A stretch of 64,000 nt of DNA from assembly GCA_902595065.1 (NCBI GenBank), contig CACJOM010000001.1, positions 766,001-830,000 on the forward strand. Reading direction: 5' to 3'. Origin of the DNA: an uncultured SAR86 cluster bacterium (GTDB lineage: Bacteria > Pseudomonadota > Gammaproteobacteria > Magnimaribacterales > D2472). Position numbers and translations under genes: made by a program. The notes below the pieces were generated by a model. That model searched no databases. It saw only the letters and a list, made by a program, of their open reading frames with translations, and was not told the origin of the DNA. Below are positions 20,506-29,407 of the stretch, one piece after another; the first letter of the stretch is position 1, and every line of letters begins with the position of its first letter.

Positions 20506-22171
20506 TTAGTTTATTTAATCCAGCGATAATGGCCTGAAAAGAAGCCTTCACAGTATTTCCATCAATTCCAGCACCCCATTCATTTTTTCCTGCTATAGTT
20601 AATTCAATGAATGCAGCTGCTTTTGCATCTGCGCCTGAGGTTACAGAATGCTGATGATAATCAGACACAGAAATTGATGATGAGAAATGATCATTCACAG
20701 CAGATACAAAAGCTTCAATAGGGCCTCCACCAATTCCAGTAAGATTTACCTCATTATTTTTATCTTTTAATGTAATTTCTACTTTATCAGAGGTATTGCC
20801 TGAGGAATCTTCCGTAGAAGATAAGGCATAGTTAATTAGTTCAAGTTGTCCCTCAACTGCAATATAGTTTTTTTCAAAGACTTTCCATATATCCCTAGAC
20901 ATAACCTCTTTTCCAGTCTCATCAGCAACCTTTTGTACTTTTTCGCTTAAATTGATCTGCAGTCTCCGCGGAAGAGACACACCATGATCTTTTTCAAGAA
21001 TAAATGCTATTCCACCTTTGCCTGATTGAGAGTTTATTCTTACAACTGCTTCATATGATCTACCGAGATCTGCGGGATCAATAGGCAGATAGGGGACTTC
21101 CCATTCAGGCTTATTTGATTTTTCTAATGCGCTCAAGCCCTTCTTGATTGCATCTTGATGCGATCCCGAAAAGGCGGTAAATACTAGATCGCCTGCGTAA
21201 GGATGTCTTGGATGAACTGGAAGTTGATTGCAATATTCAACTTCCCTTATAACTGCATTAATATCAGAGAAATCAAGCTCTGGATCAATTCCCTGAGTAA
21301 GCAAGTTTAGAGCAATGGTAACAATATCAACATTACCAGTTCTTTCTCCATTTCCAAATAAAGTACCTTCAACTCTGTCAGCTCCAGCCATTAAACCAAA
21401 CTCAGAGGCTGCAACAGCAGTACCTCGATCATTATGCGGATGCAATGAGAGGGTAATATTTTTTCGATTGATTAAATTTGTATTCATCCATTCTATTTGA
21501 TCGCCGTAAACATTTGGTGTCGCCATTTCTACAGTTGCAGGAAGATTGATAATAATTTTTTCTGAAGAAACGTCTTTAAGAATGTCCACTACGGCATCAC
21601 AAACATCAGCAGCATAATCCAGTTCTGTCCCGGTGAAGCTCTCCGGAGAGTACTCAAAAGACCATTTCGTTTCAGGGTTTGCTAATGCAAGCTTTTTTAC
21701 TAGCATTGCTCCATCAGTAGCTATTTTCTTAATGCCTTCTTTGTCTTGATCAAAGACCACTTTTCTTTGAAGGGTGGAGGTAGAATTATAAAAATGAACA
21801 ATAGCTTGGGAGGCTCCTTGGAGTGATTCAAAGGTTCTTTCAATGATATGATCACGTGCTTGAGTGAGTACTTGTATTGTGACATCTGAAGGAATCTGTT
21901 TTTCTTCTATCAACCACCTTACAAACTCAAAATCTGTTTCAGATGCTGCCGGAAACCCTACTTCAATTTCTTTGAATCCAAGATCACATAGAAGTTTAAA
22001 CATTCGCTTTTTCCTCTCGTGACCCATAGGTTCGATGAGAGCTTGGTTACCATCACGCAGATCTACAGAACACCATCTTGGCGCTGATTGAATTACCTGA
22101 TTTGGCCAAGATCGTCCCTCTAGAGGAATAGGCTCAAAAGGTTTGTATTTTTTAATTAAATCTTTCATCAT
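20498..22171 (-). CDS. leuA: 2-isopropylmalate synthase (long, actinobacterial-like form)
   Basis: LeuA condenses acetyl-CoA and 2-ketoisovalerate in the first step of leucine synthesis. The N-terminus (IPLEGRSWPNQVI, APRWCSVDLRDGNQAL; Arg39, Asp40) and the metal-binding HPHNDRG fit the type seen in mycobacteria and many marine bacteria rather than the E. coli form. The C-terminal regulatory domain (residues 430-557) should bind leucine for feedback inhibition. It is a lone gene, 557 residues. Its start at 22171 faces the holD-like gene across 10 nt, so each promoter must lie inside the other gene. Confidence 0.95.
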   Translation of the reverse strand: MMKDLIKKYKPFEPIPLEGRSWPNQVIQSAPRWCSVDLRDGNQALIEPMGHERKKRMFKLLCDLGFKEIEVGFPAASETDFEFVRWLIEEKQIPSDVTIQVLTQARDHIIERTFESLQGASQAIVHFYNSTSTLQRKVVFDQDKEGIKKIATDGAMLVKKLALANPETKWSFEYSPESFTGTELDYAADVCDAVVDILKDVSSEKIIINLPATVEMATPNVYGDQIEWMNTNLINRKNITLSLHPHNDRGTAVAASEFGLMAGADRVEGTLFGNGERTGNVDIVTIALNLLTQGIDPELDFSDINAVIREVEYCNQLPVHPRHPYAGDLVFTAFSGSHQDAIKKGLSALEKSNKPEWEVPYLPIDPADLGRSYEAVVRINSQSGKGGIAFILEKDHGVSLPRRLQINLSEKVQKVADETGKEVMSRDIWKVFEKNYIAVEGQLELINYALSSTEDSSGNTSDKVEITLKDKNNEVNLTGIGGGPIEAFVSAVNDHFSSSISVSDYHQHSVTSGADAKAAAFIELTIAGKNEWGAGIDGNTVKASFQAIIAGLNKLIT

Positions 22172-22181
22172 TGCTTTTGTG

Positions 22182-22616
22182 ATGCTATCAAATAAATCTC
22201 AATATATTCTCTCTAAAATTGGTATTCCTTTATATGCGGATACAAATAACCTTGCTGCCAGCGATGAAATTGATATCCATTTCTTCCAAAAGGACAATAT
22301 TCTAACATTACATGCAAATTCTGTAGATGAATACTCAGAAAAAGAGGTAAAGTTACTTGAAGCTATTATTGCGGCAATTCATGGAACCAAGCAACCAGCC
22401 TCAAGAGGCGCTATCTCATCCTCCTCTCAAGATCCTATTGATATAACCAGTTTTCATGATACCGCCAAACCTAAAGCGACCTTAGTTTTTTTTGATCCCA
22501 AGAATCTTTTTGATGACTTAAATTTAATTATTTCGCCATCATTAAAAGCAATGTTGGATAACCCAAACTTAAAAAAAGATCTCTGGAGTAAACTTAAGCC
22601 TTTGCAGTCAACTTAG
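22182..22616 (+). CDS. holD: Probable DNA polymerase III psi subunit (HolD-like)
   Basis: The protein is small (144 residues) and divergent. Two things support HolD: the C-terminal IISPSLKAMLDNPNLKKDLW resembles the SPALxxLRxNPxxRxALW region of E. coli psi, and rimI follows with no gap, as in the E. coli holD-rimI pair. The N-terminus (YILSKIGIPLY) also fits the peptide of psi that contacts chi. Psi links the clamp loader to chi and SSB. I took the ATG at 22182; the frame extends to 22143, but that would run into leuA. The middle (residues 75-95) is low-complexity. Confidence 0.6.
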   Translation: MLSNKSQYILSKIGIPLYADTNNLAASDEIDIHFFQKDNILTLHANSVDEYSEKEVKLLEAIIAAIHGTKQPASRGAISSSSQDPIDITSFHDTAKPKATLVFFDPKNLFDDLNLIISPSLKAMLDNPNLKKDLWSKLKPLQST

Positions 22617-23057
22617 ATGACTATATCATTTAGGCCAGCCAGTTCAGATGATATTTCAGCAATTTTAGAAATTGAAAATAAGACTAACAAGATGCCTTGG
22701 ACTGAGGCTCAATTTATATCTTCCATGGAGGTTGGTCACTTTTCGGTGGTACTTCATGAAGAAAGTAATATTCAAGGATTTGCCATATATTCACCAATAG
22801 TACCTGAATCACATTTATTAAATATTGCCATTCATCCCACTTATCAAGGGAGGGGACTGGGGGACAAGCTACTGCAACAAGTTATTTTGCAGAATAAAAC
22901 AATGGGAGTTCAAGTTATCTCTCTTGAAGTAAGAGTCTCCAATCTCACAGCAATAAAGCTATATGAAAAGAGAGGATTTTTAAAAGATGCTATTCGACCA
23001 AACTATTACAGCGGCCCACTGAAAGAAGATGCTTTGTTGATGAGTATAAAGATTTAG
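22617..23057 (+). CDS. rimI: Ribosomal protein S18-alanine N-acetyltransferase
   Basis: This 146-residue GNAT protein fits RimI, which acetylates the N-terminus of S18. The acetyl-CoA loop is IHPTYQGRGLGDKLL (about residues 72-86); MPWTEAQF near the N-terminus and SLEVRVSNLTAIKLYEKRGF are RimI-type blocks. It begins directly after the holD-like stop. It ends 1 nt from the stop of the convergent glutathione peroxidase gene. Confidence 0.88.
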   Translation: MTISFRPASSDDISAILEIENKTNKMPWTEAQFISSMEVGHFSVVLHEESNIQGFAIYSPIVPESHLLNIAIHPTYQGRGLGDKLLQQVILQNKTMGVQVISLEVRVSNLTAIKLYEKRGFLKDAIRPNYYSGPLKEDALLMSIKI

Positions 23058-23058
23058 C

Positions 23059-23538
23059 TTATATAATTTTTTGCAATTCAGACTCTATCGCTGATTTGCC
23101 ATCTTTAGGAGCAAATCTTTTGACTACCTGACCATCTTTATTAACAAGGAATTTGGTGAAATTCCATTTCACAGCCTCAGTACCAAGAATTCCTGGAGAT
23201 TCATGCTTAAGGTATTTGAATAGGGGGCTGGCATTTGTGCCATTGACCTCAATCTTGTCAAACATCTTAAATGAGACATTGAATGTAAGATCACAAAATG
23301 CTTGAATCTCTTCATTGGTTCCAGATTCTTGGGCACCAAATTGGTTGCATGGAAAGCCTAGAACCTCAAAATCTTGATCTTGATATTTCTCATACAAGTG
23401 TTGTAAATCTTTATATTGAGGCGTAAATCCACATTTGCTTGCAACATTAACTATTAATAATGTTTTTCCTTTGTAGTTACTTAAATCCACTGAGTTTAAT
23501 TCAATATCTTTAACACTAATGTTGTATAACTCACTCAT
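23059..23538 (-). CDS. Glutathione peroxidase family protein
   Basis: This thiol peroxidase reduces hydrogen or lipid peroxides with glutathione or thioredoxin. The peroxidatic cysteine is Cys36 in NVASKCGFTPQY; FPCNQFGAQE supplies the glutamine and VKWNFTKFLV the tryptophan of the catalytic set. It uses Cys, not selenocysteine. The length of 159 matches the bacterial BtuE-type family. A leftward TATAAT (23564-23569 on the other strand) and an AGGAG ribosome site (23545-23549) lie in the short divergent gap, giving a leader of about 20 nt. Confidence 0.93.
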   Translation of the reverse strand: MSELYNISVKDIELNSVDLSNYKGKTLLIVNVASKCGFTPQYKDLQHLYEKYQDQDFEVLGFPCNQFGAQESGTNEEIQAFCDLTFNVSFKMFDKIEVNGTNASPLFKYLKHESPGILGTEAVKWNFTKFLVNKDGQVVKRFAPKDGKSAIESELQKII

Positions 23539-23563
23539 ACAAAACTCCTAATTTTGAATTTAG

Positions 23564-23569
23564 ATTATA
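23564..23569 (-). promoter_or_regulatory. -10 box for the glutathione peroxidase gene
   Basis: Read leftward, this is a perfect TATAAT, about 25 nt before the peroxidase ATG, with AGGAG (23549-23545) between. No good -35 box is seen. It sits back to back with the rightward TATAAT at 23584-23589. Confidence 0.5.
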
Positions 23570-23583
23570 CGGAATAAAACAAA

Positions 23584-23589
23584 TATAAT
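23584..23589 (+). promoter_or_regulatory. -10 box 7 nt before the GNAT-parvulin ATG (leaderless type)
   Basis: A perfect TATAAT ends 7 nt before the A of the ATG at 23596. Transcription normally begins about 7 nt after a -10 box, so the mRNA would begin at or next to the start codon. There is no ribosome site in the six nt between, and no good -35 box. Confidence 0.5.
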
Positions 23590-23595
23590 CATCGA

Positions 23596-24897
23596 ATGGA
23601 AACTAAATGGAAGTCATTTTCAGCCCTGACAAAAGATGAGCTATATTCGTTACTTAATCTTCGTCAGCAAGTTTTTGTTGTTGAGCAAGATTGCCCATTC
23701 ATCGATGCTGATTTTAAAGATCAAGATTGCGATCATTTGCTTGCATATCAAAATAATGAGTTGGTGGGTTACCTCAGAGTTGCAAAACCAGGCAAAAGAT
23801 ATGAAGGCCCTGAAATAGGCAGAGTATTAACAGCTGAAAAAATTAGAAGACAGGGTTTGGGAAAAATTCTTACTCAAGAAGCCATTGAGTTTTGCGCTTC
23901 TAAATATCCTAATCAGGAAATAGGTCTTTCAGCGCAGTTTAGGCTAACAAAATTTTATGAAAGTTTTGGCTTTGCTTCTCAGGGAGAGGTTTATCTAGAG
24001 GATGATATTGAGCATATTAAGATGACTTTGATTCCGGACCAGAATTCTAAAAGTCTTTATCAGTGGAGGTTTGGAATCCACCCATTGTTACTCTTAGGTG
24101 GGATTATATCCGTTGGCATCATTGGCTCAAGCTTTATTAAAGAAGTTGATTTATCTCAGCTTAACTGGGTAGCTAAAATTGATGAAAGGGCAATTTCAAA
24201 GGAGAAGTATGAGATGTATTTGGAATCAATTGCTCAATCAAGAAAAACTGGATTAATAGATTCAGATCCAGACAATATTCTTGAAAGAATGATTGATGAG
24301 GAGCTACTGATCCAACGAGGGATTGACCTTGGGATGATTGAGAACGACTCTGAGATAAGAAGTATGATTATTCAAAAAATGATTAGCTCAATTATTTCTG
24401 AAACAAATGATTTACGCATTTCAAGGCAAGATCTTGAAGGTTTCTATTCTGCAAATAAGGACTTATTCACTCCAAGTCCTAAGTTACAACTTTTAAAGTT
24501 AAGTTTTGATGGCAGCAAGCAGATTGCTGGTGAGCAAGCTCGAGATTTGCTCATTCAAGGCAATCTTGCAGGAGCAAAATTACTTGCTGAAAATGAAGTG
24601 ATCAGTCTGCCGAATGTGTTGTTGCCGGCAATGAAGATAAGAGAATACATTGGTCCTTCCCTCACCCAGAAAGCATTGAGCTTAGAAGAAGGTGAGGTAA
24701 GTGAGTTGATAGATCTTGATGGTAGACTTCATTTACTAGTGCCATTACAAAAAATCATATCTAGCGCTCCTAAGTTTGAAGATGTCTATCAGCAAGTTGA
24801 GTCAGAATTTATTCGATTCAAAGGAGAAGAGTTATTAGACGAATATTTGGATGATCTCAGAAATTGGTATGACGTTGTTAAGGTAAATGACCTTTAA
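23596..24897 (+). CDS. Fusion: ElaA-like acetyltransferase, membrane helix, parvulin-like periplasmic domain
   Basis: Residues 1-148 form an ElaA-type GNAT domain (FVVEQDCPF; acetyl-CoA loop RRQGLGK at 84-90; LSAQFRLTKFYESFGF). A hydrophobic helix follows at about 162-180, then a SurA/PpiC-like region to residue 433 with a helical N-part and a degenerate parvulin-like part. The N-in/C-out topology would place the acetyltransferase in the cytoplasm and the isomerase or chaperone in the periplasm. The single frame has no internal ribosome site near the junction, so it looks like a real fusion. It overlaps the HupE-like gene by 11 nt. The same parvulin-HupE pair, without GNAT, occurs at 54-55.7 kb. 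Confidence 0.75.
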   Translation: METKWKSFSALTKDELYSLLNLRQQVFVVEQDCPFIDADFKDQDCDHLLAYQNNELVGYLRVAKPGKRYEGPEIGRVLTAEKIRRQGLGKILTQEAIEFCASKYPNQEIGLSAQFRLTKFYESFGFASQGEVYLEDDIEHIKMTLIPDQNSKSLYQWRFGIHPLLLLGGIISVGIIGSSFIKEVDLSQLNWVAKIDERAISKEKYEMYLESIAQSRKTGLIDSDPDNILERMIDEELLIQRGIDLGMIENDSEIRSMIIQKMISSIISETNDLRISRQDLEGFYSANKDLFTPSPKLQLLKLSFDGSKQIAGEQARDLLIQGNLAGAKLLAENEVISLPNVLLPAMKIREYIGPSLTQKALSLEEGEVSELIDLDGRLHLLVPLQKIISSAPKFEDVYQQVESEFIRFKGEELLDEYLDDLRNWYDVVKVNDL

Positions 24898-26071
24898 AAA
24901 AATTCTATTTTTATTTCTATTGCAGCTTTTGTTGCCGTTGGAGGCTCATAATCGCAGCGAATCTTATTCAAAGTTTCAGTTTCTTACTCTTGAGAATGAA
25001 GTAGAGGTTAGGGTTACTGGGACAGTCAAGCGAGGCATTTTTCAAACTTTAAATCCAGGTATAAAATTCCAATCATATGAAGATTTTATAAGCTATTTAA
25101 GCGATTCAATTTTTCTTGGAGATGCATGTAAGCTAAATGAACCAGTAAAATTTAATGAAAATAATGCAGCTGGTGTTTTAAAATTTTATTGGGATTTTCA
25201 ATGCTCATCATTGCCATCAACTGTCTCAATTACTTTATTTCAAGACCTTGGTATTACTCATACTCACATTGCCAGAGGAGCCATAGATGGTAAAGCTATT
25301 CCTGAGTTCATGTTTGCCAGTCAAAGTGATCTTTGGCAGATTAATTTGTTATCTCAACCCAATAGCAATCAAAGTTCTTATTGGGGTTATTTAATCTCCG
25401 GCATCGAGCATATATTAAGTGGCTGGGATCACTTAGCATTTTTGCTAGGCCTGCTGCTTTTATATCAAGGGAGAAACATTGTCATAGCCATTACTGGATT
25501 TACTATCGGGCACAGTTTGACACTTGGCCTTGGTGCCATGAATGTTTTGAGAGTGCATTCAGAAATGGTTGAAATTTTAATAGGATTTTCAATATTACTT
25601 TTGGCTGCTGAGAAATTTTTTAAACATCATTATGAATTTGATAAGGGGGTTAAATATTTGATATTTGGCTCTATCGCATTATCTCCTTTGGCAATATTTG
25701 GAGTCCTAGAGCCCTTATTAATTATAGGTTTAGCATTATTTCTGACTGTCTATTTAAGCTTAACGCATCATTACTCTTCCTCATGGATACCATTGATGAT
25801 TACTGTATTTTTTGGATTAATTCATGGGCTTGGATTTGCTTCCTCAATCGCCGAAGTGGGTATCCCCCAAGATCGATTGTGGCAAATAATCTTAAGTTTC
25901 AATCTTGGGGTTGAGTTGGGACAGTTAGCTGTAGCTTTTGGAATACTTGGGGTATTTGCATTGGCAAAATATTATTTTTCTTCTTATTACGTATCTATTC
26001 ATAATATTACCGGTGCTGTAGTATTCTCAATGGGTACATTTTGGTTTGTTACCAGGGCTATGGGAATATGA
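24887..26071 (+). CDS. HupE/UreJ-2 family membrane protein (putative metal permease)
   Basis: A signal peptide (residues 1-20) leads into a periplasmic beta-rich domain of about 140 residues, then a C-terminal membrane part with several helices. The membrane part has the family's polar motifs: GIEHILSGWDHLAFLLG, TIGHSLTLGLG and LIHGLGFASSI, whose His and Asp residues suit metal binding. HupE/UreJ relatives move nickel or cobalt; the substrate here is unknown. It overlaps the GNAT-parvulin gene, and the luciferase-like gene starts in an ATGA at its stop. A paralogue lies at 53997-54950. Confidence 0.78.
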   Translation: MTFKKILFLFLLQLLLPLEAHNRSESYSKFQFLTLENEVEVRVTGTVKRGIFQTLNPGIKFQSYEDFISYLSDSIFLGDACKLNEPVKFNENNAAGVLKFYWDFQCSSLPSTVSITLFQDLGITHTHIARGAIDGKAIPEFMFASQSDLWQINLLSQPNSNQSSYWGYLISGIEHILSGWDHLAFLLGLLLLYQGRNIVIAITGFTIGHSLTLGLGAMNVLRVHSEMVEILIGFSILLLAAEKFFKHHYEFDKGVKYLIFGSIALSPLAIFGVLEPLLIIGLALFLTVYLSLTHHYSSSWIPLMITVFFGLIHGLGFASSIAEVGIPQDRLWQIILSFNLGVELGQLAVAFGILGVFALAKYYFSSYYVSIHNITGAVVFSMGTFWFVTRAMGI

Positions 26072-26937
26072 AATTTGCAATACCTCTATCAATGTTACCA
26101 ATGGATGAAATGAAATCATTGGGTATGGCTGCTGATGAGATTGGATATGATTTTCTTGCTGTTTCAGATCATTTGATTCATCCAGAAAATTTTTCAGTTC
26201 CTTATCCATATACTGATGATGGAAGTGTGAGATGGGAACAGGGCACTGATTGGCCGGATCCTATAAACTCTTTGTCTTTTCTTGCTGGGGCTACAAATAA
26301 TATAAGGTTCTACACCAGCGTTTATGTCCTCCCGGCTAGAAATCCACTGAGAGTTGCTAAAGAGGTATCCACACTTGATGCGGTTTCCAATGGCAGGTTT
26401 GACTTGGGAATAGGTATGGGATGGATGCCAGAAGAATTTGAAGCTGGTGGTCAAGAGTTCCGACGCAGAGGGGCTCGTGCTGATGAAATGCTGGAAATTA
26501 TGAAATTGCTTTGGTCGGGAGAGATGGTTGAGTTCAAAGGTCAATTTTTTAATTTTGAAAAATTAGAAATGTTACCTGCGCCAAAAACAGATATTCCTAT
26601 ATATGTTGGTGGCTTTTCAGAGCCTGCTCTTAATAGGGCAGCAAAGCATGATGGTTGGATTTCAGATATGCATAGTTTGAGTGAGCTAGAAGCCTTAATG
26701 GCAAAATTAAAAGAAAAAAGAAAAGAGCATCCTCCAAAAGAAAATTATGAATATATTTGTTTTAGTTGCTGGGATGCTTTTAGCCTTGAAGGTTTTGGGC
26801 AAATGAAAGATTTAGGTGTGACAACCATGACCACATACCCTTGGATGCTTTATGGGACTATGAATGATGCGCCATTGGATCAAAAGATTGAAGGCATGGA
26901 AAAATTTTATAATGAGATTGTTTGTAAATTAAAATAG
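26068..26937 (+). CDS. LLM-class (luciferase-like) flavin or F420-dependent oxidoreductase
   Basis: This 289-residue TIM-barrel protein fits the bacterial luciferase superfamily. FLAVSDHLIHP, RFYTSVYVLPARNPLRVAKEVSTLDAVSNGRFDLGIGMGWMPEEF and KTDIPIYVGGFSEPALNRAAK are family blocks. Such enzymes use FMNH2 or F420 to oxidise or reduce varied organic compounds. I set the start at the ATG of 26068, overlapping the HupE stop; an upstream in-frame ATP-like start at 26041 lies inside the HupE gene and adds nine unlikely residues. It closes the rightward group that begins at 23596. Confidence 0.82.
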   Translation: MKFAIPLSMLPMDEMKSLGMAADEIGYDFLAVSDHLIHPENFSVPYPYTDDGSVRWEQGTDWPDPINSLSFLAGATNNIRFYTSVYVLPARNPLRVAKEVSTLDAVSNGRFDLGIGMGWMPEEFEAGGQEFRRRGARADEMLEIMKLLWSGEMVEFKGQFFNFEKLEMLPAPKTDIPIYVGGFSEPALNRAAKHDGWISDMHSLSELEALMAKLKEKRKEHPPKENYEYICFSCWDAFSLEGFGQMKDLGVTTMTTYPWMLYGTMNDAPLDQKIEGMEKFYNEIVCKLK

Positions 26938-26981
26938 TCTCCATCCGGTTTTAATCATCCCTGTCGCATGCCTATAGTTGC

Positions 26982-26987
26982 TATAAT
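26982..26987 (+). promoter_or_regulatory. -10 box 7 nt before the astA ATG (leaderless type)
   Basis: A perfect TATAAT ends 7 nt before the A of the astA ATG at 26994, so the transcript should begin at the start codon. The -35 region is weak (CTGTCG at 26961-26966, 15-nt spacer). No ribosome site precedes the ATG. Confidence 0.55.
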
Positions 26988-26993
26988 GACTTT

Positions 26994-27998
26994 ATGAAAG
27001 TTGTAAGACTTGTAAAAAATTCAGATTTCAAAAGTGTAGAGCATTTAGTTAAGCATTCTGGCAAAGGTATGACTACTATGCCAAAAACACCAAAAGAGAT
27101 TAAAGAAAGAATTGTATGGTCAGAAAAATCTCGAAATAAAAAAACAAAGAAACCAAACCAAGATAGTTATTTGTTTGTGCTTGAGGACAATGGTCGTATT
27201 GTAGGACTGTCAGCTATATATACTTCAGTTTCGCTGAAGAAGCCCTCAGTTTTTTTTAAGAAGTCTATTTCAAAACTTGAATCTAAATCCTTAAATTTTA
27301 CTAAGGACTTGGATGTGCTTTCTCTTCATTTATGTAAACAGCCTTATTCCGAACTAGGAACTTTATTTCTTAAACCAGCTTTTCGAGGAAAGGGGCGAGG
27401 TTCGCTTCTTTCTTTTTCAAGATTTATTTTTATGTCTGCTCATCAACAGCGTTTTGATCCAAAGCTATTCGTTGAAATCAGAGGATTTAAAAATGCTAAA
27501 GACGAGTCCTACTTTTGGAACTCATTTAGTAAAACTTTTTTTAATCTTGATTTTTTTAAAGCCGATGAAATTAGCTACATAGATAACCATTTTATTATGG
27601 AATCCATTCCCAAATACCCTTTCATCATCGAGCATATGCCAAAAAAAGTACAAAGAGTTATTGGCAAACCTCATCCCAATGCCATGCCCGCATATTCATT
27701 GCTTAGAAAACAAAACTTCAGACCTAATGGTTTGATCGACGTTTTAGATGGAGGGCCATGCTTGGAGGCAAAAATTAAAGACATCCCTTTAGTTAAATCT
27801 GCGAAGTTATTCCCTATTGTGATCAAAAGAAATATTAATTTTGATCGTTTTGGTTTTATCTCAAATCCATCCATTGAGTCTTTTGCCGTGGTCAAAGAAA
27901 ATTATGCTTTTGATAAAGATAAAAAGGAGCTTTTCATCTCAGCTAAAGTAGCAAAAGCTTTGAATTTAAAGTCAGGCTCCCTAGCGCAGGTCAACTAA
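26994..27998 (+). CDS. astA: Arginine N-succinyltransferase
   Basis: AstA transfers succinyl from succinyl-CoA to arginine, the first step of the ammonia-releasing AST pathway. The 334-residue chain has the family's GNAT-like fold: ELGTLFLKPAFRGKGRGSLLSFSRFIFMS holds the CoA loop, and later blocks include FVEIRG, YIDNHFIMESIPKYP and GKPHPNAMPAYSLL. It overlaps astD by 1 nt. Astride its start is a TATAAT positioned for a leaderless mRNA. Confidence 0.92.
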   Translation: MKVVRLVKNSDFKSVEHLVKHSGKGMTTMPKTPKEIKERIVWSEKSRNKKTKKPNQDSYLFVLEDNGRIVGLSAIYTSVSLKKPSVFFKKSISKLESKSLNFTKDLDVLSLHLCKQPYSELGTLFLKPAFRGKGRGSLLSFSRFIFMSAHQQRFDPKLFVEIRGFKNAKDESYFWNSFSKTFFNLDFFKADEISYIDNHFIMESIPKYPFIIEHMPKKVQRVIGKPHPNAMPAYSLLRKQNFRPNGLIDVLDGGPCLEAKIKDIPLVKSAKLFPIVIKRNINFDRFGFISNPSIESFAVVKENYAFDKDKKELFISAKVAKALNLKSGSLAQVN

Positions 27999-29407
27999 TG
28001 CTTTACCTACAAAATCAATGGTCCTCGGGTAAAGGCAAGCCATTTAAATCCATGAACCCTCTGACGGGTGAGACAGTTTGGGAGGGTAATTTTGCCAATG
28101 CATCTCAACTAAATGCAGCAATGAGTGCTGCACACAAGAGTCATGATGGATGGTCGGCTGAATCAATCCAAACAAGAATAAAAATTATTAGAAAATTTTA
28201 TGCTTTGCTTGAAAAGAATAAGATACCAATGACTAAGCTTATTACAACAGAAACCGGTAAAACTCATGCTGATGCTGCCTCTGAGGTTGCTGCAACTTTA
28301 GCCAAGCTTAATAATTCAATTCTTGCGTATAAAAAACGCACAGGCTCTGAAAGAAATTCTCTCGGCGTCATGCAGACAAGCCTTCAACATGCACCTCATG
28401 GCGTCATGTCGGTTGTGGGACCATTCAACTTCCCATTACATTTACCAAATGGGCATATCACTCCAGCACTTATTGCTGGAAATACGATTGTTTATAAGCC
28501 AAGTGAGTCGACCCCTATGGTTGCAGAGTACATGATGATGCTATGGGATAAAGCGGGATTACCTTCTGGTGTGATTAATATGATTCATGGGGGCAAAGAC
28601 ATAGTCCAGGGTCTTTGCAAGCATCCTCTAAACAAAGGATTGCTTTTCACTGGCAGCTACAAAGTTGGCAAACAAATTAATAAAATCATGGCTGATTACC
28701 CAGAGAAAATCCTTGCATTAGAATTAGGGGGGAACAATCCATTGGTGGTTTGGTCGACTAAAAAAATTAATGCCGCAGTAGATCTTATTTTTGAATCTGC
28801 ATTTATTTCTTCAGGTCAGCGTTGTACTTGTGCTCGTCGCCTAATTCTTCCCAATACTAATAATGGCAAGAAAATCTTAGCTAAATTGAAGCAGAGGATT
28901 CAATCGCTTTCATATTCAGATGAATCAGATCTTTATTACGGCCCATTAATCTCACCCAAAGCCACTGAAGGATTTTTAAGATTTCAGGAAAAGCTAATTA
29001 AGCTGGGTGCTAAATCCATCCTAAAGGCAAGAAAAGTTCGAGGTTCATTTAACTTGGTGACACCCAGTCTTATTAATATTACCGGCATGAAAAAATCTTA
29101 TGATGAAGAAAACTTTGGTCCTATGCTGCAGGTATATTTTGCAGACACCTTTGATGATGCTGTGGCAGAAGCAAATAATACAAAATATGGTTTGGCAGCA
29201 GGACTTATTTCAGACAACGAGAAATTATTTGAAGGATTTGCACAAAAAATTAATGCAGGCGTTATCAATTTCAATTCAACCACTACGGGCGCATCAGGAG
29301 CCTTTCCATTTGGCGGTATAGGTAGAAGTGGTAACCTTAGGCCGGCAGGTTTTTATGCTGCAGATTATTGTGCATGGCCGAAGGCATCAATTATCAAAAA
29401 ACTATAG
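27998..29407 (+). CDS. astD: Succinylglutamate-semialdehyde dehydrogenase
   Basis: AstD oxidises N-succinylglutamate semialdehyde to N-succinylglutamate with NAD, the fourth AST step. The aldehyde dehydrogenase landmarks are present: VVGPFNFPLHLPNGHITPALIAGNTIVYKPSE, catalytic Glu in LALELGGNNP and catalytic Cys in SSGQRCTCARR. The length is 469 residues (492 in E. coli). The aldehyde substrate comes from AstC, whose gene is not in this window. It abuts astB with no gap. Confidence 0.92.
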   Translation: MLYLQNQWSSGKGKPFKSMNPLTGETVWEGNFANASQLNAAMSAAHKSHDGWSAESIQTRIKIIRKFYALLEKNKIPMTKLITTETGKTHADAASEVAATLAKLNNSILAYKKRTGSERNSLGVMQTSLQHAPHGVMSVVGPFNFPLHLPNGHITPALIAGNTIVYKPSESTPMVAEYMMMLWDKAGLPSGVINMIHGGKDIVQGLCKHPLNKGLLFTGSYKVGKQINKIMADYPEKILALELGGNNPLVVWSTKKINAAVDLIFESAFISSGQRCTCARRLILPNTNNGKKILAKLKQRIQSLSYSDESDLYYGPLISPKATEGFLRFQEKLIKLGAKSILKARKVRGSFNLVTPSLINITGMKKSYDEENFGPMLQVYFADTFDDAVAEANNTKYGLAAGLISDNEKLFEGFAQKINAGVINFNSTTTGASGAFPFGGIGRSGNLRPAGFYAADYCAWPKASIIKKL

